From Opitutaceae bacterium (GTDB lineage Bacteria > Verrucomicrobiota > Verrucomicrobiia > Opitutales > Opitutaceae), in assembly GCA_017994935.1 (NCBI GenBank), contig JAGOJU010000015.1:1-64000 (forward strand): a stretch of DNA of 64,000 bases, read 5' to 3'. The notes beneath the pieces are model-generated. The model saw only the letters and a program-made list of their open reading frames with translations, did no database searches and was not told where the DNA came from. The stretch's first letter is position 1; each line of letters begins with the position of its first letter. Below, in pieces: positions 16,052-25,531 of the stretch. Made by a program: the position numbers and the translations under genes.

Positions 16052-17017
16052 TCATGCGGGGCCCTTTGCTTCGGTGGCGAAGTCGCGTCCGCTCAATGCG
16101 GCACCGATCCAGCCGGCGTCATCGATAAAGCGCGCGGCCCGCACCGGGATCGGGTAGTCGGGAGGGACGCGGAAAGCCGCGGCGTTGAGCGCGGCCTCCA
16201 AGGGGGGAAGAATGACATCGGCGGCGTGCATGGGGCCCCCGGCGAGCACGATCAGGTCCGGCGTGTAGGCATAGTAGGCATTGAGCACGACGGCGGCAAA
16301 ACGATTGAGCCAGCGTTCAAAGATGTCGGTGACGACCGGATCCTTGCGCCGCACGGCGCGCGCGATGTCGATGAATGCGATTTCGTGCGGCGCCTTTTTT
16401 CCGAGCAGCGAAGGAAGACCGCGGGCAAGATGATCACGCACGGATTGCACCAGCGCCGTGACGGAGGCGAGGCTTTCGCCGGTGCCGCGCGGACCCGTGA
16501 GGCAGCGGGGGCCGTTCACATCGATGACCATGTGGCCGCACTGTGTGCCGCGCTGCCAGTGGCGGTCGGTGAGCATGCGACCGTCAAGGACGACGCCCGA
16601 TCCGATTCCCGTGCCGAGAGTGAACACAACGAGATTCGCACAGCCCCTGCCGACGCCGGCATGCCATTCGGCCAGACAGGCCAGGCGCCCGTCGTTGTCG
16701 GCGATCACCGGCACCTTCCATCGCTGGCGCAGGTAGGGGACGGTTCGGTGGCGGTCGAGGCCGCTGATCTTGCCGGGAAGGTAGACGCATCCTACTGCCG
16801 GATCGACCGGACCCGTGATCGCGGCTCCGATGGCACCCAGCCTGCCGGACGCCTCCTGGAGCAGTCGGGTGACGAGTTGGTCGAGCTGTTTTTCGAAGGC
16901 ACGCAGGGATTGCCGGGACTGCGTGTCCTCCACGGCCCGCGCGAGGATCCGGCCTGCGTCATCGAGGACTCCGCCCTTGATGCGAGTTCCGCCGATATCG
17001 AGGCCGATCCAGTTCAT
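16052..17017 (-). CDS. ROK-family sugar kinase-like protein
   Basis: This is a 321-residue protein. 'IGLDIGGTRIKGGVLDD' is the N-terminal phosphate loop, 'GPVDPAVGCVYLPG' and 'IADNDGRLACLAEWHAG' (catalytic Asp) follow, and 'TLGTGIGSGVVLDGRM' completes the ASKHA fold. It has no N-terminal helix-turn-helix, so it is a kinase rather than a repressor. The usual ROK zinc motif CxCGxxGC is degraded: 'GPRCLTGPRGTGES' keeps only the first Cys. I start it at the ATG at 17017, whose ATGA overlaps the FAD gene's stop. It would phosphorylate the imported sugar in the cytoplasm. The changed zinc site suggests a diverged enzyme. Confidence 0.9.
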   Translation of the reverse strand: MNWIGLDIGGTRIKGGVLDDAGRILARAVEDTQSRQSLRAFEKQLDQLVTRLLQEASGRLGAIGAAITGPVDPAVGCVYLPGKISGLDRHRTVPYLRQRWKVPVIADNDGRLACLAEWHAGVGRGCANLVVFTLGTGIGSGVVLDGRMLTDRHWQRGTQCGHMVIDVNGPRCLTGPRGTGESLASVTALVQSVRDHLARGLPSLLGKKAPHEIAFIDIARAVRRKDPVVTDIFERWLNRFAAVVLNAYYAYTPDLIVLAGGPMHAADVILPPLEAALNAAAFRVPPDYPIPVRAARFIDDAGWIGAALSGRDFATEAKGPA

Positions 17018-18339
17018 TCGAGAATGGCTCCCTGGGAGCGGAGAGAGGAACGCAGGCGGGCGGGATCGACATCGGCGAAACTTCCGCCCTGGTTTGCCAT
17101 CAGGGAGGCGGCGACCCCCGCGGCATGTCCCATCACCATGCATTGTCCCATCGAGCGCACGCTGGCATGCGCGTCATGGGTGGCGGAAAAGCACCGGCCG
17201 GCAACCGCCAGGTTGTCCACTCCGCGGGGCACAAGCGTGCGATAGGGAATGCCGACACACTGGCCGTCCGGCAGGTAGTGCCAGCGCGTGCCGTCGCCCC
17301 CGTGGTGATCCTCGATCGGCGCACCGCAGAGCCCGATCTGGTCGTCAAACTGTCGGGCGCCGAGCACGTCATCCTTCGTGAGGCGGTAGAGTCCGTGGAC
17401 CCGCCGTGTTTCCCGGACACCGATCTGCGGGCCGAAGGTGGCGAGGCGGGCCTTGCCGTATCCCGGCACACGGTCGTGCAGGAACCGGATGTATTCGAGC
17501 GCCTGCTCGCGTCCGTCCATCTCCGCCCGGGTGAGGAGGTCGGGATCGGTCGCATTGATGACGATGCCGGCTGCCGTGCGCTCGAACGAGTTCAGGCGGG
17601 TCATGATGGTGGCGGTCATGCCCTCCACGGGAGTGATGTGATCGGAGCCCTCCCGGCGGGGAAGCCGGTAACCGAGTGTCGTCGCGGCCTCAGCCATGAG
17701 AGCATGCAGCCGGTCCTTGGTGACGGTCTTGCGCTGTGCCATGTCAACATTGGCGACGCGGAAGGAGGTGGTGAGGGTTTGCGCTGGCGCCTCATCGCCG
17801 GCGAGTTCGAAGGGAACGCCACCGAAGGAGCAGAGATCGGCGTCGCCCGATGCATCGATGAAGGCGCGCGCCCGGACCGCCTGGAGACCGGTCTTGGTTG
17901 CAATCACGAGAGCCTCGAAGCGTTCACGATTGCGGACGACGTCCTGGACGCTCGTGTGCAGAAGGACATGGGCCCCCGCACGGCGGACGAGACGCTCCCA
18001 GGCGATCTTGAGTTCGTCGGGATGGTAGGTGATGCCGGTGCCCGCGCCGAAAGTGTTCGGACGCTCGACCACGGGCCCGATGGCGCGCATCTCGGCCACC
18101 AGATCGTCGGGCACCCCCCCGACAACTTTGCGGTTTGTTTTCCCCGGAGTGTAGAAACCGTAGAATGTATCGAGGACGGCGGTGGAGGTTCCGCCGAGGA
18201 AGGGCAGCTTCTCGATCAGAAGCGTGCGGACGCCCGCACGGGCCGCGGCGATCGTCGCTGTGGCCCCTGCGGAGCCGGATCCGACGACCACAAGGTCAAA
18301 GTCACCGTAGATGGGAAGGGTTCTTGAATACGTGAACAT
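17014..18339 (-). CDS. FAD-dependent oxidoreductase (FAD_oxidored type)
   Basis: This is a 441-residue cytoplasmic flavoprotein. 'FDLVVVGSGSAGATATIAAARAG' gives the Rossmann GxGxxG motif near residue 15-22, 'LLIEKLPFLGGTST' the ribose-binding Glu and the GG doublet, 'ARAFIDASGDADL' the GD motif, and 'NLAVAGRCFSATHDAHASVRSMGQCMVMGHAAG' (in pieces) the C-terminal FAD motif. There is no signal peptide. It oxidises an unknown substrate, and context suggests a sugar or sugar lactone precursor. It begins 14 bases after the SIS gene and overlaps the ROK gene. The family (PF12831-like) is common in Planctomycetes/Verrucomicrobia sugar loci but is largely uncharacterised. Confidence 0.92.
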   Translation of the reverse strand: MFTYSRTLPIYGDFDLVVVGSGSAGATATIAAARAGVRTLLIEKLPFLGGTSTAVLDTFYGFYTPGKTNRKVVGGVPDDLVAEMRAIGPVVERPNTFGAGTGITYHPDELKIAWERLVRRAGAHVLLHTSVQDVVRNRERFEALVIATKTGLQAVRARAFIDASGDADLCSFGGVPFELAGDEAPAQTLTTSFRVANVDMAQRKTVTKDRLHALMAEAATTLGYRLPRREGSDHITPVEGMTATIMTRLNSFERTAAGIVINATDPDLLTRAEMDGREQALEYIRFLHDRVPGYGKARLATFGPQIGVRETRRVHGLYRLTKDDVLGARQFDDQIGLCGAPIEDHHGGDGTRWHYLPDGQCVGIPYRTLVPRGVDNLAVAGRCFSATHDAHASVRSMGQCMVMGHAAGVAASLMANQGGSFADVDPARLRSSLRSQGAILE

Positions 18340-18353
18340 CGCGGCGGCGGGCG

Positions 18354-19169
18354 TCAGGGCGTGGAGCGGTGGAGCGCCTGGGCATAGCGCCGGCGCTGGT
18401 CCCGAATCCAGGCATCGTAGGTGTCGCGTGTGTCGGCGACATGCATGTTGCGGAGAACCGGATGGCGGATCCCCCGGGAATCAAGTTCGCGCAGGGTGAG
18501 TTCATTCAGGCATTGGATGACACTCAGCGCACCGATGGAGGAAAGGGGGCACAGGGGATAGCGGCCCGTGTTTCCGGATACCAGCACGGTGGTGTCGCCC
18601 ATCGGCATGGCGTTGTCGAGGAGATGGACAATGCCTGGCGCCTCCTCGGCGATGTGCCAGAAGTTTTTTCCGGAGCTGTGTTTGGGCGCACCCTGGCGGG
18701 CCTGCTCGCGGCAGCAAAGCAGCACCAGCGGATTGGCGGGATGCAGCTGTCGCCAAGCGAGGGCGGTGTCGACCGCGGCCGCGGTCTGGCCGGTGGCGGA
18801 GATTGCAAGCAGCGGTTCGCCGGGTCCGACGTCCACCTCTGCGAGGAGCTGGCGGCCGAGTCCCTCGACCTTCTCAATCGTCTGATTGAGCCGGATGCCG
18901 TTGGGTCCGACGACGTCGACGAATGTCACGAGCCCCGTCTGCAGGATCGGGTGAAAGCCTGTGAGCGCGCCGATGCGGATGCACAACTCCTCGACCGCCA
19001 GGCGGGAATGTCCGTTGGCATAGACATGGACAACGCCGCCTCCGCCAAGTGCATCGGCGAAGAGCCGGGCGACGGCTGCGAGGGCCGGCTGTTGGGAGCG
19101 TAGGGAAAGCCGCACACGCTCAAGCTGGTCGGGGAAGTCGAGCTCCGGCGGGACAACGGAAGGAGGCAT
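18354..19169 (-). CDS. SIS (sugar isomerase) domain protein
   Basis: This is a 271-residue cytoplasmic protein with a phosphosugar-binding SIS fold. '[29 protein letters not shown]' (in pieces) is the first phosphate-binding loop, and '[20 protein letters not shown]' the second loop with its Ser/Thr run. '[12 protein letters not shown]' and '[33 protein letters not shown]' complete the fold. SIS enzymes isomerise or deaminate phosphosugars, so it could act on the product of the ROK kinase two genes downstream. It is the first gene of the block, so the promoter should lie in 19170-19243, next to the decayed AraC copy. Confidence 0.88.
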   Translation of the reverse strand: MPPSVVPPELDFPDQLERVRLSLRSQQPALAAVARLFADALGGGGVVHVYANGHSRLAVEELCIRIGALTGFHPILQTGLVTFVDVVGPNGIRLNQTIEKVEGLGRQLLAEVDVGPGEPLLAISATGQTAAAVDTALAWRQLHPANPLVLLCCREQARQGAPKHSSGKNFWHIAEEAPGIVHLLDNAMPMGDTTVLVSGNTGRYPLCPLSSIGALSVIQCLNELTLRELDSRGIRHPVLRNMHVADTRDTYDAWIRDQRRRYAQALHRSTP

Positions 19170-19182
19170 GCCCCGAGTCTAT

Positions 19183-19396
19183 GCCATTTTGCGGCTGGAA
19201 GCATCCAGAAACTACGCCCATTATTTCCGGAAAAATAGGGTACATGCCGGATGTCCGTTTCGAAACCTTTGGATTGACCGCGAGGCTGCTGTCGCCCCAC
19301 GCGAGGAGATGGAGCGGATCCATTTTCACAGTGAGTTTGATCAATGTGATAGTGGCGTGGGGGTCGATCTGGACAATACGCGCAGGTTGCTGGTGA
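19183..19396 (+). pseudogene. Decayed 5' copy of the AraC-type regulator gene
   Basis: Bases 19183-19345 repeat 21317-21479, the promoter and first ~35 codons of the intact AraC-family gene, with scattered substitutions and small indels. An ATG at 19244 gives [18 protein letters not shown], matching the intact protein, then leaves frame by a 2-base insertion ('MERIHFHSE' continues in another frame) and stops at 19396. After about 19345 the match to the intact gene is lost. Two short stretches (near 19350 and 19400) weakly recall later parts of that gene, as after internal deletions. It cannot make a regulator. The palindrome TTTCCGGAAA (19224-19233) just before the ATG is kept. Confidence 0.75.
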
Positions 19397-19494
19397 TGTT
19401 CGCAATGCCGCTGCTTTTGTCGCACTGCAAATCTCCAACCGGCGAAACAGGTTGTCTGCCCGTGCCGCATTACTTTTCCTCGCTCAAACTTCGC

Positions 19495-21183
19495 ATGACC
19501 TTGCTGAATGACTTCGTCAAAGGATCCAGGATCCTGCTGCTCTCGATCCTGACTGCCTGTTTTGGCGGCCATCTGCCTGCGGCGGCTGAATATGACCTGG
19601 TGATTTATGGCGGAACCTCAGCCGGGGTGGCGGCTGCGGTGCAGGCGAAGCGGATGGGCAAGACCGTCGTGGTGATCGAGCCCGGCCACCGGCTGGGCGG
19701 GTTGAGCAGCGGAGTCCTGGGCCAGACGGATATTGGCAACAAGGCGGCAATAGGTGGCATCGCGCGCGAATTCTATCAGGCTGTGCGCCGACACTACGAC
19801 GATCCGTCCGCGTGGAAATGGCAGAGGCACCAGGAGTACGAGGATGATGGCCAGACACGCACGACCGCGGGTGAGCTGGCGATGTGGACATTCGAGCCGA
19901 GTGTGGCGCTGAAGATTTTCAATGACTGGGCTGGCGGGAATCGAATCGACGTGGTTTACGGCGAGCGGCTCAACCGTCTGACCGGGGTGTCGCTGACACG
20001 CTCCATTCCCTGGCGTATCATGGCAATAGCGATGGAATCGGGGAAGGTGTTTCGCGGCCGCATGTTCATTGATGCGACGTATGAAGGCGACCTCATGGCC
20101 GCGGCGAAGGTCTCCTATACGGTGGGCCGCGAGGCGAACTCGCAGTATGGAGAGACAGCGAACGGCGTGCAGACGCTGTTGGCGAAGGCGCACCAGCTTT
20201 TCCCCGGTATCGATCCCTACCTCAAGCCTGGCGATCCCCGCAGCGGTCTTCTGCCGCACATCGATCCAAAGGGACCGGGCGAGGAGGGCGGCGCGGACAA
20301 ACGCGTGCAGGCCTATTGTTTTCGAATGTGCCTGACGGATCACCCCGACAACAGAATCCCTTTTGCCAGGCCGGAAGGCTACAATCCACTGTGGTATGAG
20401 TTGTTGCTGCGCAATTTTGAAGCCGGCGAGCGGAGGGTGCCGTGGATCAATTCCGCGATGCCCAACCGCAAGACGGACACGAACAACAAGCACGGTGTTT
20501 CCACGGATTTCATTGGTCAGAACTACGACTATCCTGAAGCTTCCTATGCGGAACGCGAAGAGATCGTGGCCAGGCACCGCCTTTACCAGCAAGGACTGAT
20601 GTGGACGCTGGCAAACAATCCCCGCGTGCCCGAGGCGGTGCGACGGGAGGTCGCGCGCTGGGGAATGACGAAGGACGAATTCGTGGAAGGCCACGGCTGG
20701 CAGGATCAGATCTACGTGCGGGAGGCGCGGAGGATGGTCAGCGACTATGTGATGACGCAGAACAACTGTGAGGGAAAAGCCGTGGCTGACGATCCGGTTG
20801 CTCTGGCGGCTTACACGATGGATTCGCACAACCAGCAACGCTATGTGGATGCGAGAGGCCATGTGCGAAATGAAGGTGACGTGCAGATCAAGGGATTCCC
20901 GCCGTATCCCATCAGCTACAAGTCCATTGTGCCGTCCGCCAGGGAATGCGCCAATCTGCTTGTGCCGACGTGCCTTTCAGCGAGCCACATCGCGTTTGGC
21001 TCGATCCGAATGGAGCCCGTGTTCATGGTGTTGGGGCAATCTGCCGCGACGGCCGCGGCCCAGGCGATCGACGGTAACAGGAACGTGCAGGACATCGACT
21101 ACGCAAGGCTGCGGGACCAACTGATCAAGGACAGGCAAGTGCTGGCCTGGCCGGGTCCGCGTGATTCCAAAGGCAAGCACTGA
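19495..21183 (+). CDS. Secreted FAD-dependent oxidoreductase
   Basis: This is a 562-residue protein from the ATG at 19495. A signal peptide ('[20 protein letters not shown]') precedes '[23 protein letters not shown]' with the GGTSAG form of the Rossmann motif, '[22 protein letters not shown]', '[16 protein letters not shown]' and the C-terminal '[36 protein letters not shown]' motif, all given in pieces. This PF12831-type group with 'YEGDLMA' is frequent in Verrucomicrobia and usually has a signal peptide, but its chemistry is unknown. The frame is open upstream to 19168, but those codons belong to the decayed AraC copy. It lies directly upstream of the intact AraC gene. Confidence 0.9.
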   Translation: MTLLNDFVKGSRILLLSILTACFGGHLPAAAEYDLVIYGGTSAGVAAAVQAKRMGKTVVVIEPGHRLGGLSSGVLGQTDIGNKAAIGGIAREFYQAVRRHYDDPSAWKWQRHQEYEDDGQTRTTAGELAMWTFEPSVALKIFNDWAGGNRIDVVYGERLNRLTGVSLTRSIPWRIMAIAMESGKVFRGRMFIDATYEGDLMAAAKVSYTVGREANSQYGETANGVQTLLAKAHQLFPGIDPYLKPGDPRSGLLPHIDPKGPGEEGGADKRVQAYCFRMCLTDHPDNRIPFARPEGYNPLWYELLLRNFEAGERRVPWINSAMPNRKTDTNNKHGVSTDFIGQNYDYPEASYAEREEIVARHRLYQQGLMWTLANNPRVPEAVRREVARWGMTKDEFVEGHGWQDQIYVREARRMVSDYVMTQNNCEGKAVADDPVALAAYTMDSHNQQRYVDARGHVRNEGDVQIKGFPPYPISYKSIVPSARECANLLVPTCLSASHIAFGSIRMEPVFMVLGQSAATAAAQAIDGNRNVQDIDYARLRDQLIKDRQVLAWPGPRDSKGKH

Positions 21184-21316
21184 GCAGACCCCGCATCTCG
21201 GATCATTTTCGGGGACCCGTTGTCCGCCCCATTTGCCAGGAGTGGGTGCTGAGCCCGATCCGCGCCTTCCTGTAAGGACCTCCTTCGATCCCTGCTTTTT
21301 CGAGGTTTCCGACTAC

Positions 21317-21479
21317 GGCATTTTGTGGCTGGAAGCATTCAGAAACTACGTTCATTTTTTCCGGAAAAATAGGATACATGCCGGATGTCCGTTTCGAAAC
21401 CTTTGGATTGGCCGCGAGGCTGCTGTCGCCTCCGCGGGCGATGGAGCGGATCCATCATCACAGTGAGATCGAGATCAAT
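21317..21479 (+). repeat. Direct repeat shared with 19183-19345 (araC promoter and 5' end)
   Basis: This ~163-base stretch matches 19183-19345 in the same orientation, at very roughly 85 % identity by eye. It covers about 60 bases of promoter and the first ~100 coding bases of the AraC regulator. Both copies carry a CCGG-centred palindrome a few bases before the ATG: TTTTTCCGGAAAAA at 21356-21369, and the shorter TTTCCGGAAA at 19224-19233. Confidence 0.85.
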
Positions 21480-22205
21480 TACCTGCTGAAGGGGAACGTC
21501 ACCTATCTGCATCGCGGCGTGATGAGGAGGTTGATTCCCGGGCGGTTGACCCTGTTCTGGGGGTCGACTCCGCATACCCTGGTGGCGGCGGATCGCGGCA
21601 GCCGGATGGCCTGGATCACCGTGCCGCTGGCGTGGGTGTGGAGCTGGACCCTGCCGCCACGTTTTATCAGCGGACTGATGGAGGGCAACTGGTGGGTTGC
21701 GCCTGCGGACAATGCGGGGCGGTTTGCAGTGCTGGACTGGGTTGAGGAACTGACCGATGCGAATCACCAGCAGCAGAGGCGCCTGCTGTATGAACTTCAG
21801 GCCTGCCTTCTCTGGATGGCGGAGCGGGCGGATGTTGAGGGAAACGTGCGGGGAAATGCCCGTGTGAAGTCCGTGCCCAACAACCTGCGGCATGTCGAGG
21901 TGATGGCCCGGTGCATGGCAGAACGGTATCATGAGAAACTGACCATTGCGGAGATTGCCGGCTCCGCCGGCCTTCATCCGAACTATGCCATGCCGCTGTT
22001 TCAGCGTCTGTCGGGCATCACCATCGGCGACTATCTGCGCCAATGCCGTGTGACGAACGCGCAGCGTCTGTTGCTTCTCAATGATGACAAGGTGGTGGAC
22101 GTCGCGCTGGCCTGCGGCTTCGGCTCGCTGAGTGCCTTCTATGAAGTATTTGGTCGCTGCGTCGGCGAGTCGCCCCAGGCGTTCCGGCGACGCATGCGGG
22201 AGTAG
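21378..22205 (+). CDS. AraC-family transcriptional regulator
   Basis: This is a 275-residue protein. The N-terminal cupin-like sensor is marked by 'RIHHHSEIEINYLLKGNVTYLHRG' (in pieces) and 'LTLFWGSTPHTLV'. The C-terminal ~100 residues form two helix-turn-helix motifs: 'KLTIAEIAGSAGLHPNYAMPLFQRLSGITI' and 'VVDVALACGFGSLSAFYEVFGRCVGESPQAFRR', each in pieces, with the AraC signature. It probably senses a sugar and activates nearby catabolic genes. The palindrome TTTTTCCGGAAAAA, 8 bases before the ATG, may be autoregulatory. A broken duplicate of its 5' end lies 2.1 kb upstream, next to the start of the minus-strand sulfatase block. Confidence 0.93.
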   Translation: MPDVRFETFGLAARLLSPPRAMERIHHHSEIEINYLLKGNVTYLHRGVMRRLIPGRLTLFWGSTPHTLVAADRGSRMAWITVPLAWVWSWTLPPRFISGLMEGNWWVAPADNAGRFAVLDWVEELTDANHQQQRRLLYELQACLLWMAERADVEGNVRGNARVKSVPNNLRHVEVMARCMAERYHEKLTIAEIAGSAGLHPNYAMPLFQRLSGITIGDYLRQCRVTNAQRLLLLNDDKVVDVALACGFGSLSAFYEVFGRCVGESPQAFRRRMRE

Positions 22206-22368
22206 GGCACGTGTGCCGGGAGGATGGAGGACTGTCATGCGCGAGCGGTTTCAGGCAAATGCGAGGGCTGGATCCCATTCTGTCCACGGGTCGAGGTGAA
22301 CGGCGCCGGTTTTGGCAAGAGGCAGGTTTGTCCGAAAGGAGTCGCCAGCGTTTGAGTCTGCTGAGAGA

Positions 22369-23898
22369 ATGTTTCCCGTGAAACTTCGTGCCCCTGTCTG
22401 GAGTATTCCGGGATTGATCCTTCTTGGTGCCTCGTTTGCGGCTGCGGGAAGCGGATCGCGTCCGAATGTGCTCTTCCTCGTCGCCGACGACCTGCGACCC
22501 GAACTCGGGTGCTATGGCGTGCCGGTGGTGAGTCCGAACATCGATCGCCTTGCGTCGCAGGGCGTGCTTTTCGATCGCGCCTATGCGCAGCAGGCGGTTT
22601 GTTCGCCATCGCGGTCGAGCGTGATGACCGGTGCGCGGCCTGACACCACCAAGGTCTGGGACCTCGTGACGGATTTCCGTGCTGCGATGCCCGATGTGAT
22701 CACGCTCGGGCAGCATTTCAAGAATCACGGCTATTTTTCGCAGGGCATGGGGAAGATCTATCATGCGGGCTTCAACGATGCGGCGACGTGGAGTGTGCCC
22801 TGGGGAACTCCTGCCGCTCCGACATATGCCAGTGAGGAGAACATGCGGCTGCGCCACCGGACGGAAGATGCCGCTCCCCGCCGAGGGCCCAAGGGAGGAC
22901 TGCTCGCGACGCCGCCCGGTTCGCGCGGTCCAGCGTACGAAGGTGAGGACGTGCCGGACGACACCTTCACCGATGGCAAGACGGCGCGCCTCGCGGTCGA
23001 GACACTTCGCGGGCTGGCTGCGAAGAACGAACCGTTTTTTCTGGCTGTCGGTTTTGCGAAACCCCATCTGCCATTTGTTTCGCCCAAACGCTACTGGGAC
23101 CTCTACGACCCCGCGCGCCTTCAGCTTGCGCCCAATCCCTTCTATCCAAAGGGGGCGCCTCCGTATGCCATACTTTCTCCTGGAGGAGAGGTGCGTTCGT
23201 ACCACGGCATGCCCGTCGGGGAGATTCCGCCGGAGGTGGCGCGCCGGTTGAAGCATGCGTACTATGCGGCGACGAGTTATGTCGATGCGCAGATCGGGCT
23301 GGTGCTGGATGAACTGGAGCGCACGGGTCTCAGGAAAAACACGATCGTTGTCCTATGGGGCGATCATGGATGGAAACTCGGCGAGCATCACGCCTGGAGC
23401 AAACACTCCAACGTCGAGAACGACACGCGCGTGCCGCTGATCATTTCTGCGCCCGGTCTCTCGTCGGCAGGATCCCACACGCGTGCGCTTGCGGAGCTGG
23501 TCGACATCTACCCGACGCTTTGCGATCTGGCGGGCCTACCGCTGCCGTCGCACCTTGAAGGAAACAGCCTCAAGCCGGTACTCGAACAGCCGGGGCGCTC
23601 CTGGAAACCTGCGGCCTTCAGCCAGTATCCGCGTGGGGTCAGACGCGAGGGAAGCGCGAAGAATCTCCAGCTCATGGGATACTCCATGCGTACGGACCAT
23701 TACCGTCTGACGGTCTGGACCCATCGGGACGATCATTCCCTCATCGACGCTGTCGAGCTCTATGACTCCGTCGCCGATCCGCAGGAGAACATCAATATTG
23801 CGGGAGATCCCGGGCAGGCCGAAGTCGTCTCGCGATTGATGAGCCAGTGGAGGGCCGGCTGGCAGGGCGCGCGGATGGCGCTGGAGAAGCATCCGTAA
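22369..23898 (+). CDS. Secreted sulfatase (iduronate-2-sulfatase-like)
   Basis: This is a 509-residue protein from the ATG at 22369. A signal peptide (to about residue 27, 'SFAAAGSG') precedes 'VLFLVADDLRPELGCYG', metal ligands included, and CSPSR at about residue 78 for formylglycine. The 'DDLRPELGCYG' start, 'VITLGQHFKNHGYFSQGMGKIYH' (in pieces), 'KPHLPFVSPKRYWDLYDP' and 'WGDHGWKLGEHHAWSKHSN' are hallmarks of the iduronate-2-sulfatase-like (S1_7 type) group, which acts on 2-O-sulfated uronic acids and other glycan sulfates. It converges with the sulfatase at 23942-25531. The GCCTC/GAGGC hairpin (23907-23924) between them is a weak terminator candidate. Confidence 0.95.
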   Translation: MFPVKLRAPVWSIPGLILLGASFAAAGSGSRPNVLFLVADDLRPELGCYGVPVVSPNIDRLASQGVLFDRAYAQQAVCSPSRSSVMTGARPDTTKVWDLVTDFRAAMPDVITLGQHFKNHGYFSQGMGKIYHAGFNDAATWSVPWGTPAAPTYASEENMRLRHRTEDAAPRRGPKGGLLATPPGSRGPAYEGEDVPDDTFTDGKTARLAVETLRGLAAKNEPFFLAVGFAKPHLPFVSPKRYWDLYDPARLQLAPNPFYPKGAPPYAILSPGGEVRSYHGMPVGEIPPEVARRLKHAYYAATSYVDAQIGLVLDELERTGLRKNTIVVLWGDHGWKLGEHHAWSKHSNVENDTRVPLIISAPGLSSAGSHTRALAELVDIYPTLCDLAGLPLPSHLEGNSLKPVLEQPGRSWKPAAFSQYPRGVRREGSAKNLQLMGYSMRTDHYRLTVWTHRDDHSLIDAVELYDSVADPQENINIAGDPGQAEVVSRLMSQWRAGWQGARMALEKHP

Positions 23899-23941
23899 GC
23901 CAGGCAGCCTCTGCAAAGGGAGGCGGGGGATCGGACGACTT

Positions 23942-25531
23942 TCAGCGCCGGTTGGAAAAGGCCCGCATCCAGGAGACCTCGGGCCAGGTGTTGTCGATGA
24001 TCACTGGCTGAGGGGATCCCGGTGTGCTTCGACCGCGCTCGATGTCCGCGCACAGGCGTCTCGCGAGACGCTGCACGAGGTCGGGGTTCTGCTCCGCCAG
24101 ATTGGTCGTTTCCGCCGGGTCCTTCTCGAGATCGAAAAGCTGATAGCGCGGCAGGCTTGCCAGGTCCGTGGCCTCGGTCTTCAGCCAGCGGCTGGGTTTG
24201 TCGGTGGGTGGACTCCAGCCGCCGGAACCGGGCCACAACAGGAGTTTCCAACGCCCCTCGCGGATGGCGAAACGGCCTTCGCCGGAGTGGTTCACGATCG
24301 TATCGCGCCCGGTGGCGGACGCCTTTCGAAGCGAAGGCAGGAAACTCACGCTGTCCTCCGCCGCGTTCTCCGGCAGGCGCACGCCGAGCAGCGCTGCGCA
24401 TGTCGCAAACAAGTCGAGCTGACCGACCAGGGCGGGACTGCGCCTTCCGGGTTCGGTGACCCCTTTTCCATGGACGATGAAGGGTATGCGGTGGCCGCCT
24501 TCATAAAGATCGGATTTGTAGCCGCGATAGCCCGCGCTGGGATCGTGTCCGATTCGCTGCAGGTCTGACAGGCCGGCAGCGGGGGCGAAACCGTTGTCAG
24601 ACGTGAAAAGGACAAGGGTGTTGTCCTTGAGGCCGCTTTGGGAAATGGCGTCGAGGAGGCGGCCGACGTCGGCATCCACCTGCGTGACAAAATCACCGTA
24701 GTCCGTGGTGCCTGTCCTGCCCGCATATCCGGCCGTAGGTAGGGTTGGCGTGTGCGGTGCTGCGAGTGCGAGGTAGAGGAAGAACGGCCTGCCATCTCCC
24801 GCCTTCGCGCGGTTGCGCATCCAGTCCATGGCCTCCGCGATCAACTGCGGCTGAACCTCCTCCATCCGGAAGCTGCTGGCGATCGGACCCGCCCGCCAGA
24901 GACGAGGCGGATCGCTGTCGCCCACCTGGCCCGCAGGGATTTCCGTTGCCCGGTTGTCGCGCAGCCAGACGTAGGGCGGCATGTCCAGTGACGCACTGAT
25001 CCCGAAGAAGTGATCAAAGCCGTGAGCGAGCGGACCTCCGCCGAAGGACGAGCCGAAGTCCACATCTTGCGCCCGGGGTCCTGGGCGTCGCCAGGCGAGC
25101 CCGAGGTGCCACTTGCCAATGGCCGCAGTGGCATAGCCATGGGCATGCAGAAAGTCGGCGATCGTCAGCCGATTGGGCTCGAGCAGGGGCGAATCGTAGC
25201 CTTGCAGCACCCCGTGTTTCAATTTGCCCCGCCAGGCATAGCGGCCGGTGAGCAACGCATAGCGGCTTGGCGTGCAAAGCGCGGACGCGGAGTGGGCGTC
25301 GGTGAACAGCACACCTTCGCGGGCCAGACGGTCGATGTGTGGAGTCTGCCAGGCGCTGTGCGCATTATAGCAGGAAACGTCGCCGATGCCGAGGTCGTCG
25401 GCATAGATCACGACGATGTTCGGTCGGTCGGTTGACGATGCTGCCGGAGCCGTCACTCCCACGAGCGGCAGCAACAGTCCTGCCAGCAGAAGGTGCCGTG
25501 CGACGCCGGCACAGGACGGGAGCAGGTTCAT
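23942..25531 (-). CDS. Secreted sulfatase (arylsulfatase A-like)
   Basis: This is a 529-residue protein. A signal peptide (to about residue 31) precedes 'IVVIYADDLGIGDVSCYN' with the metal Asp pair; CTPSR lies at about residue 86, then 'AIGKWHLGLAWRRPG' and 'FTSDNGFAPAAG'. The C-terminal 'LFDLEKDPAETTNLAEQNP' tail is normal. Its ATG overlaps the stop of the toroid-protein gene (ATGA at 25528-25531), so it is the last gene of a TonB-receptor/toroid/toroid/sulfatase operon. It desulfates a sugar, presumably one handled by the two upstream proteins. It acts outside the cytoplasm. Confidence 0.95.
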   Translation of the reverse strand: MNLLPSCAGVARHLLLAGLLLPLVGVTAPAASSTDRPNIVVIYADDLGIGDVSCYNAHSAWQTPHIDRLAREGVLFTDAHSASALCTPSRYALLTGRYAWRGKLKHGVLQGYDSPLLEPNRLTIADFLHAHGYATAAIGKWHLGLAWRRPGPRAQDVDFGSSFGGGPLAHGFDHFFGISASLDMPPYVWLRDNRATEIPAGQVGDSDPPRLWRAGPIASSFRMEEVQPQLIAEAMDWMRNRAKAGDGRPFFLYLALAAPHTPTLPTAGYAGRTGTTDYGDFVTQVDADVGRLLDAISQSGLKDNTLVLFTSDNGFAPAAGLSDLQRIGHDPSAGYRGYKSDLYEGGHRIPFIVHGKGVTEPGRRSPALVGQLDLFATCAALLGVRLPENAAEDSVSFLPSLRKASATGRDTIVNHSGEGRFAIREGRWKLLLWPGSGGWSPPTDKPSRWLKTEATDLASLPRYQLFDLEKDPAETTNLAEQNPDLVQRLARRLCADIERGRSTPGSPQPVIIDNTWPEVSWMRAFSNRR

